Notes under the pieces: model-generated
Told to the model about the DNA's origin: nothing
The model's database searches: none
The model's input: only the letters and a program-made list of their open reading frames with translations
NCBI RefSeq assembly: GCF_024171785.1
Contig: NZ_JAMTCK010000003.1
Location: forward strand, 124,001-188,000
DNA: 64,000 nt
Direction: 5' to 3'
DNA from: Goodfellowiella coeruleoviolacea
GTDB taxonomy: Bacteria > Actinomycetota > Actinomycetes > Mycobacteriales > Pseudonocardiaceae
Part shown: positions 46,456 to 55,328 of the stretch, piece by piece
Numbering within the stretch: position 1 is the first letter of the stretch
Layout: each line of letters begins with the position of its first letter
Program-made: the position numbers and the translations under genes

Positions 46456-47385
46456 TCAGGCGGCCACCGGGTGGGCGCGCAGGTAGTCGACGGCCCGGCG
46501 CACGTCCGCGTCCAGCTGGGCCCGCTGGTGCTCGGGCAGCGGCCCGCGCGGCGGCCGGCACGGGCCGCCGTACCGGCCGACCAGGTCCATGCCGTACTTG
46601 ATGGCCTGCACGAACTCGGTGCGCGAGTCCCAGCGGAACGCGGCGACCAGCGGCTCGTACAGCTCCCGCGCCTCGGCCAGCCGGCCGGCCAGGGCCAGCT
46701 CGTAGAGCCGCACCGACTCGGCCGGGAACACGTTGGGGAACCCGGCGAACCAGCCGGTCGCGCCCATCAGCAGCGCCTCGACGGTCACGTCGTCCGCGCC
46801 GGCCACCACGTTCAGCCCGGGCGCGCGCTCGCGGATCGCCAGCACCCGGCGCACGTCCCCGGAGAACTCCTTGACCGCGACCACGTTGTCGATCTGGGCG
46901 ATCTCGGCGAGCAGTTCGGGGGTGAGGTCCACCTTGGTGTCGATCGGGTTGTTGTAGACCATCACCGGCAGGCCCACGCTGGCCACCTGCTCGAAGTGGT
47001 GCACCACCTCGCCGGCGTTGGCCCGGTACATGGTCGGCGGCAGGCAGAGCAGGCCGTGCGCGCCGTCCTCGGCGGCCAGTTCCGCCCAGTGCCTGGCCAG
47101 GTGCGCGCCGGGCGCGTGCACGCCGACCACCACGATCCCGTCCGCGCCGACCGCGTCGATCGCGGTGCGGGCCACGGCCCGGCGCTCGTCGTCGGTCAGC
47201 GACGAGTACTCACCCAGCGACCCGTTCGGCCCGACGCCCCGGCACCCGCTGTCCACCAGCCACCGGCAGTGCTCGGCGTAGCGGTCCAGGTCGACGCGCA
47301 GCCCGGCGGGCGCGGTCGGGTCCTCGGCATAGGGCAGGGCGGTGGCCACGATGACCCCGCCCAGCCGCTCCGGCTGCTGCGTCAT
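46456..47385 (-). CDS. DHDPS family protein, probable 1-pyrroline-4-hydroxy-2-carboxylate deaminase
   Basis: 309 residues. Schiff-base Lys172 in VVAVKEFSGD and Tyr144 in VMVYNNP fit the (beta/alpha)8 DHDPS/NAL family. In context it should convert 1-pyrroline-4-hydroxy-2-carboxylate to 2-oxoglutarate semialdehyde. Overlaps the upstream dehydrogenase gene by four bases. The specific substrate follows from context rather than residues. Confidence 0.85.
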   Translation of the reverse strand: MTQQPERLGGVIVATALPYAEDPTAPAGLRVDLDRYAEHCRWLVDSGCRGVGPNGSLGEYSSLTDDERRAVARTAIDAVGADGIVVVGVHAPGAHLARHWAELAAEDGAHGLLCLPPTMYRANAGEVVHHFEQVASVGLPVMVYNNPIDTKVDLTPELLAEIAQIDNVVAVKEFSGDVRRVLAIRERAPGLNVVAGADDVTVEALLMGATGWFAGFPNVFPAESVRLYELALAGRLAEARELYEPLVAAFRWDSRTEFVQAIKYGMDLVGRYGGPCRPPRGPLPEHQRAQLDADVRRAVDYLRAHPVAA

Positions 47386-48842
47386 GCCTCACTCCTGTCC
47401 GTCGGATCCGTGCTCGCAAATCCGTGCTCGCTCGGTTCGGTCGGGGTGGTGGCCAGCTCGCCCAGCCGGATCGGCGCGGCGATCGGCCGGCGGGCCGAGG
47501 CGGCCGGGGTGAGCGGCGGGCGCTGGTCGGCCCGGCACAGCAGGGCCTCGGCCAGTTCGGCGGCGTTGCGGCCGCAGATCCGGCCCTGGCACGGGCCGAG
47601 GCCGACGCGGCTGGTCAGCCTGAGCACCCGCCCGCCCAGTGCGGCCCGCTGCCGCACCGCCTGGCACAGCGCGCCGTAGCTGACCTCCTCGCAGCGGCAG
47701 ACCAGGGTGTCCTCGGTCAGCCAGGACCGCCAGCCGGGCCGCACCGGGTAGGCCCCGGCCAGGGCGGCGGCGAACCCGCGGCCGGCCCGGACCTGGCGCA
47801 GCGCGGCCCGCGGCACCGGCACGGCCAGCCCCAGGTGGCGGGCGGCGGACGCACCGGCCACCCGACCCTCGGCCGCGGCCAGGTCGGCCCCGCCGACGCC
47901 GGTCAGCTCGCCGGCCGCGAACACCCCGGGCGTTGACGTGGCCTGGGCGATGTCCACCCGGACGCACGTGCCCGTGGCGTCGAGGTCGCAACCGGCGGCC
48001 ACGGCCAGCTCCAGCTGCGGCGTGAAGCCGAAGCCCACGCACACCGCGTCCACCGCGATCCGCCGCGCACTGCCCGGCACCACCCGCCAGTCCCGGGTCA
48101 GCCGGGCCGTGGTCACCGCCTCGACGCGATCGGTGCCGTGCGCGGCGAGGACCGCGTGGCCGGTCCGGTAGGCGATCCGGTGCCGGGCGAGCAGGCCCAG
48201 GTAGCCGGCCAGCTCCGGCAGCTTGGCCCGGCCGGCGAGCAGGGCGGCGGGCCGGGCCAGCCAGCCGGCCGCGGTGGCGCCCACCCGGTTGGCCTCCAGC
48301 ACGCCCACCAGGTGCGCGCCCACCTCGATCAGGGACTGGGCCACCGGGAACAGGAACGGGCCGGTGCCGGCCAGCAGCACCCGCCGGCCCACCGCCACCC
48401 GCTGGCCCTTGGCCAGTGCCTGGGCCGCGCCCGCGGTGACCACCCCGGGCAGGTCCCAGCCGGGAAACGGCAGGGCCCGGTCGTGCGCGCCGGTGGCCAG
48501 CACCAACGCGGCCGGGTCCAGCACCCGAGCTGTCCGATGTGGACTGTCGGCCGGGCCGGTGCGCAGGTGCAGCCGGTGCCCGCCCGGCCGGGGTTCCAGC
48601 GCCCACACCACGGTCTCGGCCAGGTGCCGGACCCGCGGGTGGCCGGCCAGCTCGGCCTCCAGCCGGGCGAACCCGGGACCGGCGTGCTGGTCGGCCAGGC
48701 CGGGCGGCGGCTGCCGGTGGTACTGCCCGCCGACCCGGGGCGCCGCGTCGACCAGCACCACCTCGGCCCCGGCGTCGGCCGCCGCCAGCGCGGCCGCCAT
48801 CCCCGCCGGCCCGGCGCCCACCACCGCGATGAGTCGTGCCAT
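47382..48842 (-). CDS. FAD-dependent D-hydroxyproline dehydrogenase, alpha-type subunit
   Basis: 486 residues. N-terminal FAD motif GAGPAGMAAALAAADAGA, middle NAD(P)/FAD domain (LATGAHDRALPFPG), and a C-terminal BFD-like [2Fe-2S] module with LVCRCEE and GPCQGRICG. This is the SoxA/HcnB-type subunit of multi-subunit amino-acid dehydrogenases. Its ATG touches the stop of the small iron-sulfur subunit gene. Works with the two following entries. Confidence 0.88.
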   Translation of the reverse strand: MARLIAVVGAGPAGMAAALAAADAGAEVVLVDAAPRVGGQYHRQPPPGLADQHAGPGFARLEAELAGHPRVRHLAETVVWALEPRPGGHRLHLRTGPADSPHRTARVLDPAALVLATGAHDRALPFPGWDLPGVVTAGAAQALAKGQRVAVGRRVLLAGTGPFLFPVAQSLIEVGAHLVGVLEANRVGATAAGWLARPAALLAGRAKLPELAGYLGLLARHRIAYRTGHAVLAAHGTDRVEAVTTARLTRDWRVVPGSARRIAVDAVCVGFGFTPQLELAVAAGCDLDATGTCVRVDIAQATSTPGVFAAGELTGVGGADLAAAEGRVAGASAARHLGLAVPVPRAALRQVRAGRGFAAALAGAYPVRPGWRSWLTEDTLVCRCEEVSYGALCQAVRQRAALGGRVLRLTSRVGLGPCQGRICGRNAAELAEALLCRADQRPPLTPAASARRPIAAPIRLGELATTPTEPSEHGFASTDPTDRSEA

Positions 48843-49201
48843 CACGCCTCCCCGGTCCGCGTGCCGTCGCCGGCCGGACCACCTGGTGCGGCCGGGCGGG
48901 GGCGGGGCGCGGTGCGGATGTCGTCGCCGTCGGCCACCAGCCGCTGGCAGGCCCGCACGTCCGGCACGCCGTTCACCTCCACCAGGCAGTCGAAGCACAC
49001 GCCGATGCCGCAGAACAGCCCGCGCGGCCGGCCACCGCCCCGGGTGCTGCGCCAACTGGTGCGGCCGGCGCTGACCAGCAGGCCGGCCACGGTCTGCCCG
49101 GTGCGCGCGGTCACGGCCACCCCGTCCACGGTCACCTGCGGCGCGCCGGCGTCCCCGGTGCTCGGCCCTGGCCGCCCCCGGTGGTCGGCTTCCGGCGTCA
49201 C
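48842..49201 (-). CDS. (2Fe-2S)-binding subunit of D-hydroxyproline dehydrogenase
   Basis: 119 residues from GTG overlapping the upstream stop (GTGA, 49198-49201). Four Cys ligands in plant-type ferredoxin order: Cys64, Cys69, Cys72 and Cys85 (FCGIGVCFDC, VRAC). Matches HcnA/HypF-like gamma subunits. The 20-residue linker-like N-terminus is poorly conserved. Electron transfer between the alpha and beta subunits. Confidence 0.88.
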   Translation of the reverse strand: MTPEADHRGRPGPSTGDAGAPQVTVDGVAVTARTGQTVAGLLVSAGRTSWRSTRGGGRPRGLFCGIGVCFDCLVEVNGVPDVRACQRLVADGDDIRTAPRPRPAAPGGPAGDGTRTGEA

Positions 49202-50391
49202 GCCCGCACCTCCGCCCCGGTGAGCACCGCCGGGCGGTCCACCCGGAACGGGGTCGGGTCCACGTGCGGTTCGGCGCCGGTGAGCAGTTCGGCCAGCAAC
49301 TGGCCGGTGGCCGCGGCCAGGCCGATGCCGGCGCCCTCGTGCCCGGTCACGTGCCACAGCCCGGCGACCCGGGGGTCGGGGCCGATCACCGGTAGGTGGT
49401 CCGGCGCGTACGGGCGGAACCCGCCGTAGGCGCGCTGCACCGGCACGTCGGCCAGCACGGGGAACAGGGCCACCGCCTTGCGGGCCAGTTCCCGCAGCAC
49501 CGCGACCCGGATGGTGTCGTCGAACCCGACCCGCTGCCGGCTGGACCCGACCAGCACGGTGCCGGCCCTGGTCGACTCGACCACGGCGGATGTCTGCAGG
49601 TCGGCGTCGCCGCTGGCCACCGCGCCCACGTAGTCGGCGTCGTAGACCTTGTGCCGCACCGTGCCCGGCGGCAGCGGACCGGTCACCAGCACCACGCCGC
49701 GCCGGGGCAGCACGGTGATCGGCGCGCCGGCCGCCGTGGCGAACGCGCCAGCCCACGGGCCGCACGCGTTGACCACCGCGGCGGTGGGCAGGTCACCGGC
49801 GCTGGTGACGACCGCGCTGACCGCCCCGCCGGCGGCGCGCCGCAGGCCCAGCGCGGCCACCCCGGCCCGCACCGCCCCACCGCGTGCGCGCACCGCGGCC
49901 AGCAGGGTGGTGGCGGCGAGCACCGGGTGCAGCTGGGCGTCCTCCGGGTAGTGCACGGCGGCGGTGATCCCGGGCGTCAGCAGCGGTTCGAGTTCACCGA
50001 CGCGGTCCGGGGCGAGCTGCTCGGCCCGCACGCCGGCCTGCCGCTGGGCGGCGGCGAACGCGGTGAGCGAGCCGGCGCCGGCCGCGGTGGTGGCGACCAC
50101 CAGGCCGCCCTTGGCGTCCCACTCCACCTCGGCCAACTCGGGGCCGAGTTCCTCGCGCAGCGCGGGCAGCAGCACCCGCCAGCGGCGCAGCGAGTGCTGG
50201 GCCAGCACGAGTTCCGGACCGGGTTCCTTGTCGGAGACCAGCACGTTGCCCTCACCGGCCGCGGTGGTGCCGCTGGCCGGCGCGCCCCGGTCCAGCACGG
50301 TGACGCGCAACCCGGCCGCGGTCAGCGCCTCGGCGCAGGCCGCGCCCACCACGCCCGCGCCGACCACCACCACGTCCGGATGTGCTGCCAC
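49198..50391 (-). CDS. FAD-dependent D-hydroxyproline dehydrogenase, beta-type subunit (DAO family)
   Basis: 397 residues from GTG 50391; the longer frame reads through the operator. N-terminal GAGVVGAACAEAL dinucleotide motif, a DAO-fold core (AEGNVLVSDKEPG, YGGFRPYAPDHLPVIGP) and C-terminal HVTGHEGAGIGLAAATG. It oxidises cis-4-hydroxy-D-proline to the pyrroline. First gene of the five-gene operon, just after the palindromic operator. Confidence 0.9.
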   Translation of the reverse strand: MAAHPDVVVVGAGVVGAACAEALTAAGLRVTVLDRGAPASGTTAAGEGNVLVSDKEPGPELVLAQHSLRRWRVLLPALREELGPELAEVEWDAKGGLVVATTAAGAGSLTAFAAAQRQAGVRAEQLAPDRVGELEPLLTPGITAAVHYPEDAQLHPVLAATTLLAAVRARGGAVRAGVAALGLRRAAGGAVSAVVTSAGDLPTAAVVNACGPWAGAFATAAGAPITVLPRRGVVLVTGPLPPGTVRHKVYDADYVGAVASGDADLQTSAVVESTRAGTVLVGSSRQRVGFDDTIRVAVLRELARKAVALFPVLADVPVQRAYGGFRPYAPDHLPVIGPDPRVAGLWHVTGHEGAGIGLAAATGQLLAELLTGAEPHVDPTPFRVDRPAVLTGAEVRA

Positions 50392-50399
50392 GCCATCCT

Positions 50400-50427
50400 C
50401 ATTTCGTTCAACTCGTTCAACGAAATG
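50400..50427. promoter_or_regulatory. Operator palindrome of the hydroxyproline operon
   Basis: CATTTCGTTCAAC (50400-50412) and GTTCAACGAAATG (50415-50427) are inverted repeats with one mismatch per arm around a TC centre. It lies nine bases before the dehydrogenase start and between it and the regulator gene. Probable binding site of the XRE-cupin regulator. Confidence 0.65.
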
Positions 50428-50440
50428 AACGATCGGCACG

Positions 50441-51088
50441 TTAAGCGGGTGGTGGTGCCCCGTCAACCCCGCTGTCCTGCTCGGCCGCCTGGTTCACCGG
50501 GACGCCGCAGGAGCCGGCCAGCACCGGCGGTCCGGCGTCAGCCGGGTACTGCAGCAGCAGCACCGAGGTGACCGGGCCGCCGACGGTTTCGTAGATGTGC
50601 GGCCGGCGCGCTGGGAAGCACAGGTAGTCGCCCGGCCCGAGCTGGTGCGGCGAGTCCGGTGGACCCACCCTGAGCTGGCCGGAGGTCACCACGATGTGCT
50701 CGATGCCGGGGTGGCCGGCCGAGTGCTGCACCTCGCCTGGCCGGACCCGCTGGTCGTAGACCTCGAACACGGTCTCGGTGAGGTCCAGCCGGCGCAGCAT
50801 GCGCAGGTCGACCGCGTTGCTGCTGAGCACCTCCAGGCCGGCGGAGCGGACCAGCACGACGTCGGGATCGGTGCGCTCGGTGAGCAAGGTGGACACCGGC
50901 ACGTCCAGGGCGTTCGACAAACTGAACACGGTTTCGATGGTGGGGTTACCGCTGCCCGACTCCAACTGGGACAGCGTGCCCTTGGCGATGCCGGACCGGC
51001 GGGCCAGCTCGGACAGGGACAGGCCCTGCCGCGCGCGCAGCACCCGGAGATTGGCGGCCAACACCTGGCCGGCCCGTTCCCGCGCCAC
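50441..51088 (-). CDS. XRE family regulator with cupin domain
   Basis: 215 residues from GTG preceded by GGGAGGGG. Helix-turn-helix LSLSELARRSGIAKGTLSQLESG at about residues 25-47, followed by a C-terminal cupin (HPGIEHIVVTSGQLRV, GPGDYLCFPARRPHIYE). Such PuuR-like regulators sense amines or amino-acid ligands. Located just upstream of the hydroxyproline operon on the same strand, its likely target. Confidence 0.9.
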   Translation of the reverse strand: MARERAGQVLAANLRVLRARQGLSLSELARRSGIAKGTLSQLESGSGNPTIETVFSLSNALDVPVSTLLTERTDPDVVLVRSAGLEVLSSNAVDLRMLRRLDLTETVFEVYDQRVRPGEVQHSAGHPGIEHIVVTSGQLRVGPPDSPHQLGPGDYLCFPARRPHIYETVGGPVTSVLLLQYPADAGPPVLAGSCGVPVNQAAEQDSGVDGAPPPA

Positions 51089-51182
51089 AGCCCCTCCCGT
51101 GGTCCGAACCCTCGCGACCCGCCCGATCGTCACATCCGGGTGCCGGTGGGACAAGCAGGCTGGTGGCTGGCGGTCGGGGTGG

Positions 51183-51353
51183 CTAGAGGTCGGTGATGGG
51201 GAAGAGCAGCTCGGTGGGCGGGTCGGCGGCGGGGCTGTCCAGCGGAGAGACGCCGTGCCGGGAGCGGTGCGGGTCGAACCGGTCCAGCAGCGTTTCCACC
51301 GGGATAGCCGCGTCACCTAACGTGTCGAGGTGGTGTTTGCCGAAGTCGATCAC
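51183..51353 (-). CDS. Small hypothetical protein
   Basis: 56 residues from GTG 51353, bounded upstream by an in-frame TAG. The sequence (GKHHLDTLGDAAIPVETLLDRFDPHRSRHG) has normal codon bias and no low complexity, so it may be a true small gene or the C-terminal relic of a larger one. No family recognised. Confidence 0.35.
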   Translation of the reverse strand: MIDFGKHHLDTLGDAAIPVETLLDRFDPHRSRHGVSPLDSPAADPPTELLFPITDL

Positions 51354-52033
51354 TCGCCTACGATACCCCCACTAGTTGCCGGTTAATCCGGCAATACTGC
51401 GCCGTGCCCGGATGACCGAAGTCGTGTTGCCGCGGACCGGTTTGATTCGGCGCACCGGGAGTAGCGTGTCGTGCCGTCTGCGTCAGCGGAATTGTGATCA
51501 CCACGACGGTGTGCGGAATCGTCTCAGCACTTGCCCGGCTACCCCGGGTTTTGCCCGCCGGCTCCCGCTCGGGCCCGTGCTGACCGCGATGACCTGCGAC
51601 AACGGCGTGCGGGCCCGGGGCGGATCGATTACCGCCGCCACGGACGGTGTCGCATCGTGGCGGGTGTGCTGACCGTGCGTATTCCCGCCGTCCGCAGTGG
51701 ACCGGGGGCGGCCAATTCCTACTCCGCAGGCAACAACGGAGGCAGTGCTGATCGGTATCCCGTTTGGTGCCACGCAGCGTCACCGCGCTCACTCGCGCTC
51801 CGCCACGACACCGGAGAAAAACGTCAGCGCGAATTCACGACAAAGGCCTGGACAGCTGTTGTCAACCCCCGAGTGGCCCACCGGCCGCCACCGGAGCCGA
51901 CCGGCGGGTGACGGAGGGGCACCCGCGGGCGGCCGGCAATTGAGGTCAGGAAGTGGCCGGAATGCGGCATAGCGTGCTGTCCCGAGGGGCGAACCAGCCC
52001 CGTGAGCATCGTGAGAGCGAACCGGAGGACGTC
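51354..52033. other. No gene recognised
   Basis: Several short open frames exist on both strands but none shows third-position GC bias, a ribosome binding site or a family motif. Composition is lower in GC than flanking genes, and it ends in the leader of the VOC gene. Confidence 0.5.
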
Positions 52034-52450
52034 ATGCTGCGAGGAATGGCCCACGCCGGGTACTGGGCGGACGACGTGACCGCCGCCAAGGAGTGGTACA
52101 CCAGGCTGCTGGGGACCGCCCCCTACTTCGAGCGCGGCGGGCCGGACGGCCGACCCGCCTACGTGGAGTTCCGCATCGGTGACCACCAGGTGGAACTGGG
52201 CATCACCGACCGCCGCTTCGCACCCCCGGGCACGCCCACCGGGCCGGGCGGTGTGGTCCTCAGCTGGCACGTTGACGACCTGGCCGCGGCAGTCGACGCG
52301 GCGCTGGCCCTGGGGGCGGTGGCGCACGAGCCGATCACCGAGCGCGGCGGGGGCTTTGTCACGGCCTCGGTGATCGACCCGTTCGGCAACGTTCTCGGAC
52401 TCATGTACAACCCGCAGTACCTCGCCGTGCTGGCCGAGCAGCGCGGCTGA
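52034..52450 (+). CDS. VOC family (glyoxalase/dioxygenase superfamily) protein
   Basis: 138 residues from ATG with GGAGG at 52024-52028. Starts MAHAGYWADDVTAAKEWYTRLLG and ends VIDPFGNVLGLMYNP, the classic VOC halves. Metal ligand candidates are His in the first strand and Glu in VEFRIG and NVLGL regions. Substrate unknown. Confidence 0.88.
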   Translation: MLRGMAHAGYWADDVTAAKEWYTRLLGTAPYFERGGPDGRPAYVEFRIGDHQVELGITDRRFAPPGTPTGPGGVVLSWHVDDLAAAVDAALALGAVAHEPITERGGGFVTASVIDPFGNVLGLMYNPQYLAVLAEQRG

Positions 52451-52465
52451 CCGGACTGCCTCGGC

Positions 52466-53797
52466 TCACAGGGTGGACAGGTCGATGGTGTCGGCCATCA
52501 GGCGGTAGCCGGCGTCGTTGGGGTGCTTGTGGTCGCCGCTGTCGTAGGCCGGGTTGATCCGGGTCGGGTCGGCGGGGTCGGCCAGGGCGGCGTTGAAGTC
52601 CACCACCGCGTCGTACTCGCCCGAGGTGCGGATCCACTGGTTGAGCTGGTCGATCTTGGCCTGGGCGGTGGCCGTGTAGTAGTCGGCGCCGCGCAGCGGG
52701 AGCAGGGTGGCGCCGATGACGCGGACGCCGTGCTCGTGGGCGCGGCGGATCAGCTCGCGGTGTCCGGCGATCAGCTCGTCCACCGAGCGGTTCGGGTTGG
52801 GCTTGAAGGTGGGCACGTCCACCTCGCTGAAGCCGATGTCGTTCAGGCCGGCCAGCACGATCATGGTGCGCACCCGGGGGTTGGCCAGCACGTCGCGGTC
52901 CAGCCTGGTGCGGGCGCTGTCGCCGAACCACGCCGAGTCGGACAGCACCATGCCGCCGCCGATGCCGGCGTTGAGCACCGGGCGCGGGGTGCCCGCCGCG
53001 ACCAGGCGGTTGGCCAGGTGGTCGGGGTAGCGGCTGTTCGCGTCGTTGGTGGAGCCGAAGCCGTCGGTGATGGAGTCACCGAGGGCCACGATCGTGTCCC
53101 GGGTGGCGGCGTGCTGGGACGCGTTCGGGTCGAGCACCTCGATGCCGCTGAGGTAGTACCAGGAGTGGGTGGTGTCGGTGAACGCGGCCGGGTCCGGGTC
53201 GGTGCTGTGGTCGCCGGCGGCGCGGTAGCTGGTGGCGTAGCCCTGCAGGTGGGTGGTGGCCGGGCCGGTGGTGTGCGGCAGGTAGAGCGTGGTGGTCAGC
53301 GAGGCCAGCGGTTGGACCGGCAGGTCGACGGGGTCGCTGATCAGTTCGCCGCCGGCGGGGACGGCCGCGGACTCGGCACCGTTGAAGGTCAGCCGGCGCA
53401 CGCTGTCGGCTGCCACGGCCGCGCCCTGGGTGGTGCGGGCCAGGCTGGCCGCGCCGACCTCCAGCGGTGAGCTGCCGTAGCGGTTGGACAGTCGCACGCG
53501 GACCGCGCTGCCGGCGGTGGTGACCCGCACGACCTGGCGGACGGTCTGGTCGCTGAACCCCTGCTCGGACCAGTTCGGCTCGAAGCCGATGCTGGGCCGC
53601 TGCATCGGGACCGACCAGGCCGTTGTCCACGCCTGCTCGGTCTGCTGCTGGGCGTTCTGCTCCTGGGCGTTCTGCTGCTGGGCGGACGCCGAGTTGGCGG
53701 CGGCCGGGTCGGTCGCGCACGCGGTGAGGGGCGCGGTGAGCGCGAGCGCGGTGAGGGTGGCCAGGGCGGTGGTGCGGCGCGGGCTGGTCGCGGTCAT
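52466..53797 (-). CDS. SGNH/GDSL-family hydrolase lipoprotein
   Basis: 443 residues. Lipoprotein signal with LTAC (Cys about residue 27), a Gln/Ala/Asn-rich linker, an N-terminal beta domain, then SGNH blocks: ALGDSITDGFG (Ser), GIGGGMV (Gly), AGLNDIG (Asn) and late DHKHPNDAGY (Asp and His). Probably a surface esterase. Divergent from a TetR regulator with duplicated operators. Confidence 0.92.
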   Translation of the reverse strand: MTATSPRRTTALATLTALALTAPLTACATDPAAANSASAQQQNAQEQNAQQQTEQAWTTAWSVPMQRPSIGFEPNWSEQGFSDQTVRQVVRVTTAGSAVRVRLSNRYGSSPLEVGAASLARTTQGAAVAADSVRRLTFNGAESAAVPAGGELISDPVDLPVQPLASLTTTLYLPHTTGPATTHLQGYATSYRAAGDHSTDPDPAAFTDTTHSWYYLSGIEVLDPNASQHAATRDTIVALGDSITDGFGSTNDANSRYPDHLANRLVAAGTPRPVLNAGIGGGMVLSDSAWFGDSARTRLDRDVLANPRVRTMIVLAGLNDIGFSEVDVPTFKPNPNRSVDELIAGHRELIRRAHEHGVRVIGATLLPLRGADYYTATAQAKIDQLNQWIRTSGEYDAVVDFNAALADPADPTRINPAYDSGDHKHPNDAGYRLMADTIDLSTL

Positions 53798-53816
53798 GGT
53801 GACTCCAAGAACCAGT

Positions 53817-53894
53817 TAATGGGTCTACAGTTCCGTTAAGTGCGGCTGGGACACTAGCACGCGACTGGTTGTTAAGGGAACTGGAGACCCGTTA
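53817..53894. promoter_or_regulatory. Paired TetR operators in the lipase/TetR spacer
   Basis: Two 23-base elements, 53817-53839 and 53872-53894, are inverted copies of each other with 3 mismatches. The core is GGGTCTxCAGTTCC on the left element. Each element is itself partly symmetric, ending in TTAA. One abuts each gene; the right one reaches the A of the TetR start codon. Confidence 0.7.
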
Positions 53895-54511
53895 TGACGT
53901 CGAAGGGCGCTGAGGTGGGGACTGTCCGGCCCGGTGGGCGCACCGCGCGGGTGCGCGCCGCGGTGCTGCGTGCGACCGAGGACGCCCTGGTGGAACAGGG
54001 GTTCGACGGGCTGGACCTGGGTGCGGTCGCGCAGCGCGCCGGCGTCGGCAAGACCACGGTCTACCGCCGCTGGGGCAGCGCCACCGCACTCGTGGCCGAC
54101 CTGCTGGTGGACATGGCCGAGCAGTCACTGCCGCGCGCCGACACCGGCTCGCTCACCGAGGACCTGCTGGCCAACGCCCGGCTGGTGCGCCGCACCCTGG
54201 CCGACCCGCGCCAGGGCACCCTGTTCCGCGCGGTGATCGCCGCCGCCAGCTGCGACGAGCGGACCGCCGAGGCGTTGCGGCGCTTCTACCAGGTGCGGGT
54301 GCGGGAGTGGGCGGTCTGCGTCGAGCAGGCGATCCAGCGGGGTGAACTGCCCGAGGACACCGATCCCGACGAGGTGGTGCGCGCGGTGTCCGCGCCGCTG
54401 TACTACCGGCTGCTGGCCAGTCAGCAGCCGCTGGACGAGGCCAGCGCGGACCGGGCCGCGCACGCCGCCGTGGCCGCCGCCAAGGCCGGCGTCTACGCCA
54501 GGACCCGGTGA
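53894..54511 (+). CDS. TetR/AcrR family transcriptional regulator
   Basis: 205 residues. N-terminal ALVEQGFDGLDLGAVAQRAGVGKTTVYRRWGS helix-turn-helix is typical, with a TetR_C_16-like C-terminal half. The start codon lies inside an operator-like element, suggesting autorepression. The divergent GDSL hydrolase is the likely target. Confidence 0.92.
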   Translation: MTSKGAEVGTVRPGGRTARVRAAVLRATEDALVEQGFDGLDLGAVAQRAGVGKTTVYRRWGSATALVADLLVDMAEQSLPRADTGSLTEDLLANARLVRRTLADPRQGTLFRAVIAAASCDERTAEALRRFYQVRVREWAVCVEQAIQRGELPEDTDPDEVVRAVSAPLYYRLLASQQPLDEASADRAAHAAVAAAKAGVYARTR

Positions 54512-54521
54512 GAGTCGCTGG

Positions 54522-55112
54522 TCAGAGGCCCTCAAGGGTGCTGTCGACCACGGCGAGCAGGGTGTCGCGGTCCGCCTCGACGCGGCCCAGCACCCGCAGC
54601 CCGTAGTAGGTGCTCAGCACCTGGCGGGCCAGCACGGCCGCGTCCCGGGTGGGGTCGATCTCGCCGTCGCGCTGGCCCCGCGCCACGGTCTCCCGCAGGG
54701 CCTGCTCCACCTCGGCGAACTGCCGGCGCACCTCGGCGCGGACGTCCGGGTCGGAGCTGGCCGTCTCCATGGCCGCGTTGATCGCGAAGCACCCGACGGG
54801 GCCGTCGGTGCCACCGAGGTCGAGGTCGATCGCCGCGACCATCAGTGCGCGCAGCCGCTCCTTGGCCGGCCCGGGCCGGCGCAGCAGCGCGACCTGCTCG
54901 GTGGTGCCGGTCTCGCGGTACTTGCGCAGCGCCCGCAGGTAGAGCTGGCGCTTGTCGCCGAAGGTGTTGTAGAGGCTGGACGGCCCGATTCCGGTGCGAT
55001 CACTGAGGTCCCGGGTCGAGGTCGCCTCGTAGCCTCGGCGCCAGAACGCGTCCAGCGCCGCGTCCAACACGCTGGTCTCGTCGAACTTCCTCGGCCTCGC
55101 CACAGCCCCCAC
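54522..55112 (-). CDS. TetR/AcrR family transcriptional regulator
   Basis: 196 residues from GTG 55112 (GTG 55103 is an alternative). N-terminal RPRKFDETSVLDAALDAFWRRGYEATS and helix-turn-helix LSDRTGIGPSSLYNTFGDK. Divergent from the Cmx-type efflux gene. Palindromes at 55121-55145 and 55194-55209 are probable operators. Confidence 0.92.
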   Translation of the reverse strand: MGAVARPRKFDETSVLDAALDAFWRRGYEATSTRDLSDRTGIGPSSLYNTFGDKRQLYLRALRKYRETGTTEQVALLRRPGPAKERLRALMVAAIDLDLGGTDGPVGCFAINAAMETASSDPDVRAEVRRQFAEVEQALRETVARGQRDGEIDPTRDAAVLARQVLSTYYGLRVLGRVEADRDTLLAVVDSTLEGL

Positions 55113-55120
55113 GGTAGTCC

Positions 55121-55145
55121 GGTTTTGGAGCGATCGCCCAGAACC
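55121..55145. promoter_or_regulatory. Near-perfect palindrome next to TetR gene
   Basis: GGTTTTGGAGCGATCGC at the left continues to CCAGAACC at the right; 25 bases centred on GCGATCGC with three mismatched pairs. It lies 8 bases before the TetR start, so autorepression is likely. Confidence 0.6.
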
Positions 55146-55193
55146 GAGGCGGGCGGCGGGTGCGGGGTGTGCGGCGGGTCACCGGACGAGTTT

Positions 55194-55209
55194 TGAAGCG
55201 TGTGCTTCA
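55194..55209. promoter_or_regulatory. Palindrome before the efflux gene
   Basis: TGAAGC (55194-55199), spacer GTGT, GCTTCA (55204-55209). It is followed by an AT-richer CATAACGTGTTAG stretch that could hold the -10 region. Candidate second operator for the divergent TetR. Confidence 0.45.
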
Positions 55210-55328
55210 TAACGTGTTAGCGTCGGGTCCGACCGAGGCGCCCCAGGTCTGCTCCACGCACCCCGACCCGTCAACACCGTGGCGGGCCGGTACCGACACA
55301 CGCACCGGAACCACTGGAAGGGCCACCC

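Noticed and set aside
51531-51972. Possible genes between the small hypothetical and the VOC gene
   Set aside because: Overlapping short frames lack a ribosome binding site, codon bias and family motifs.
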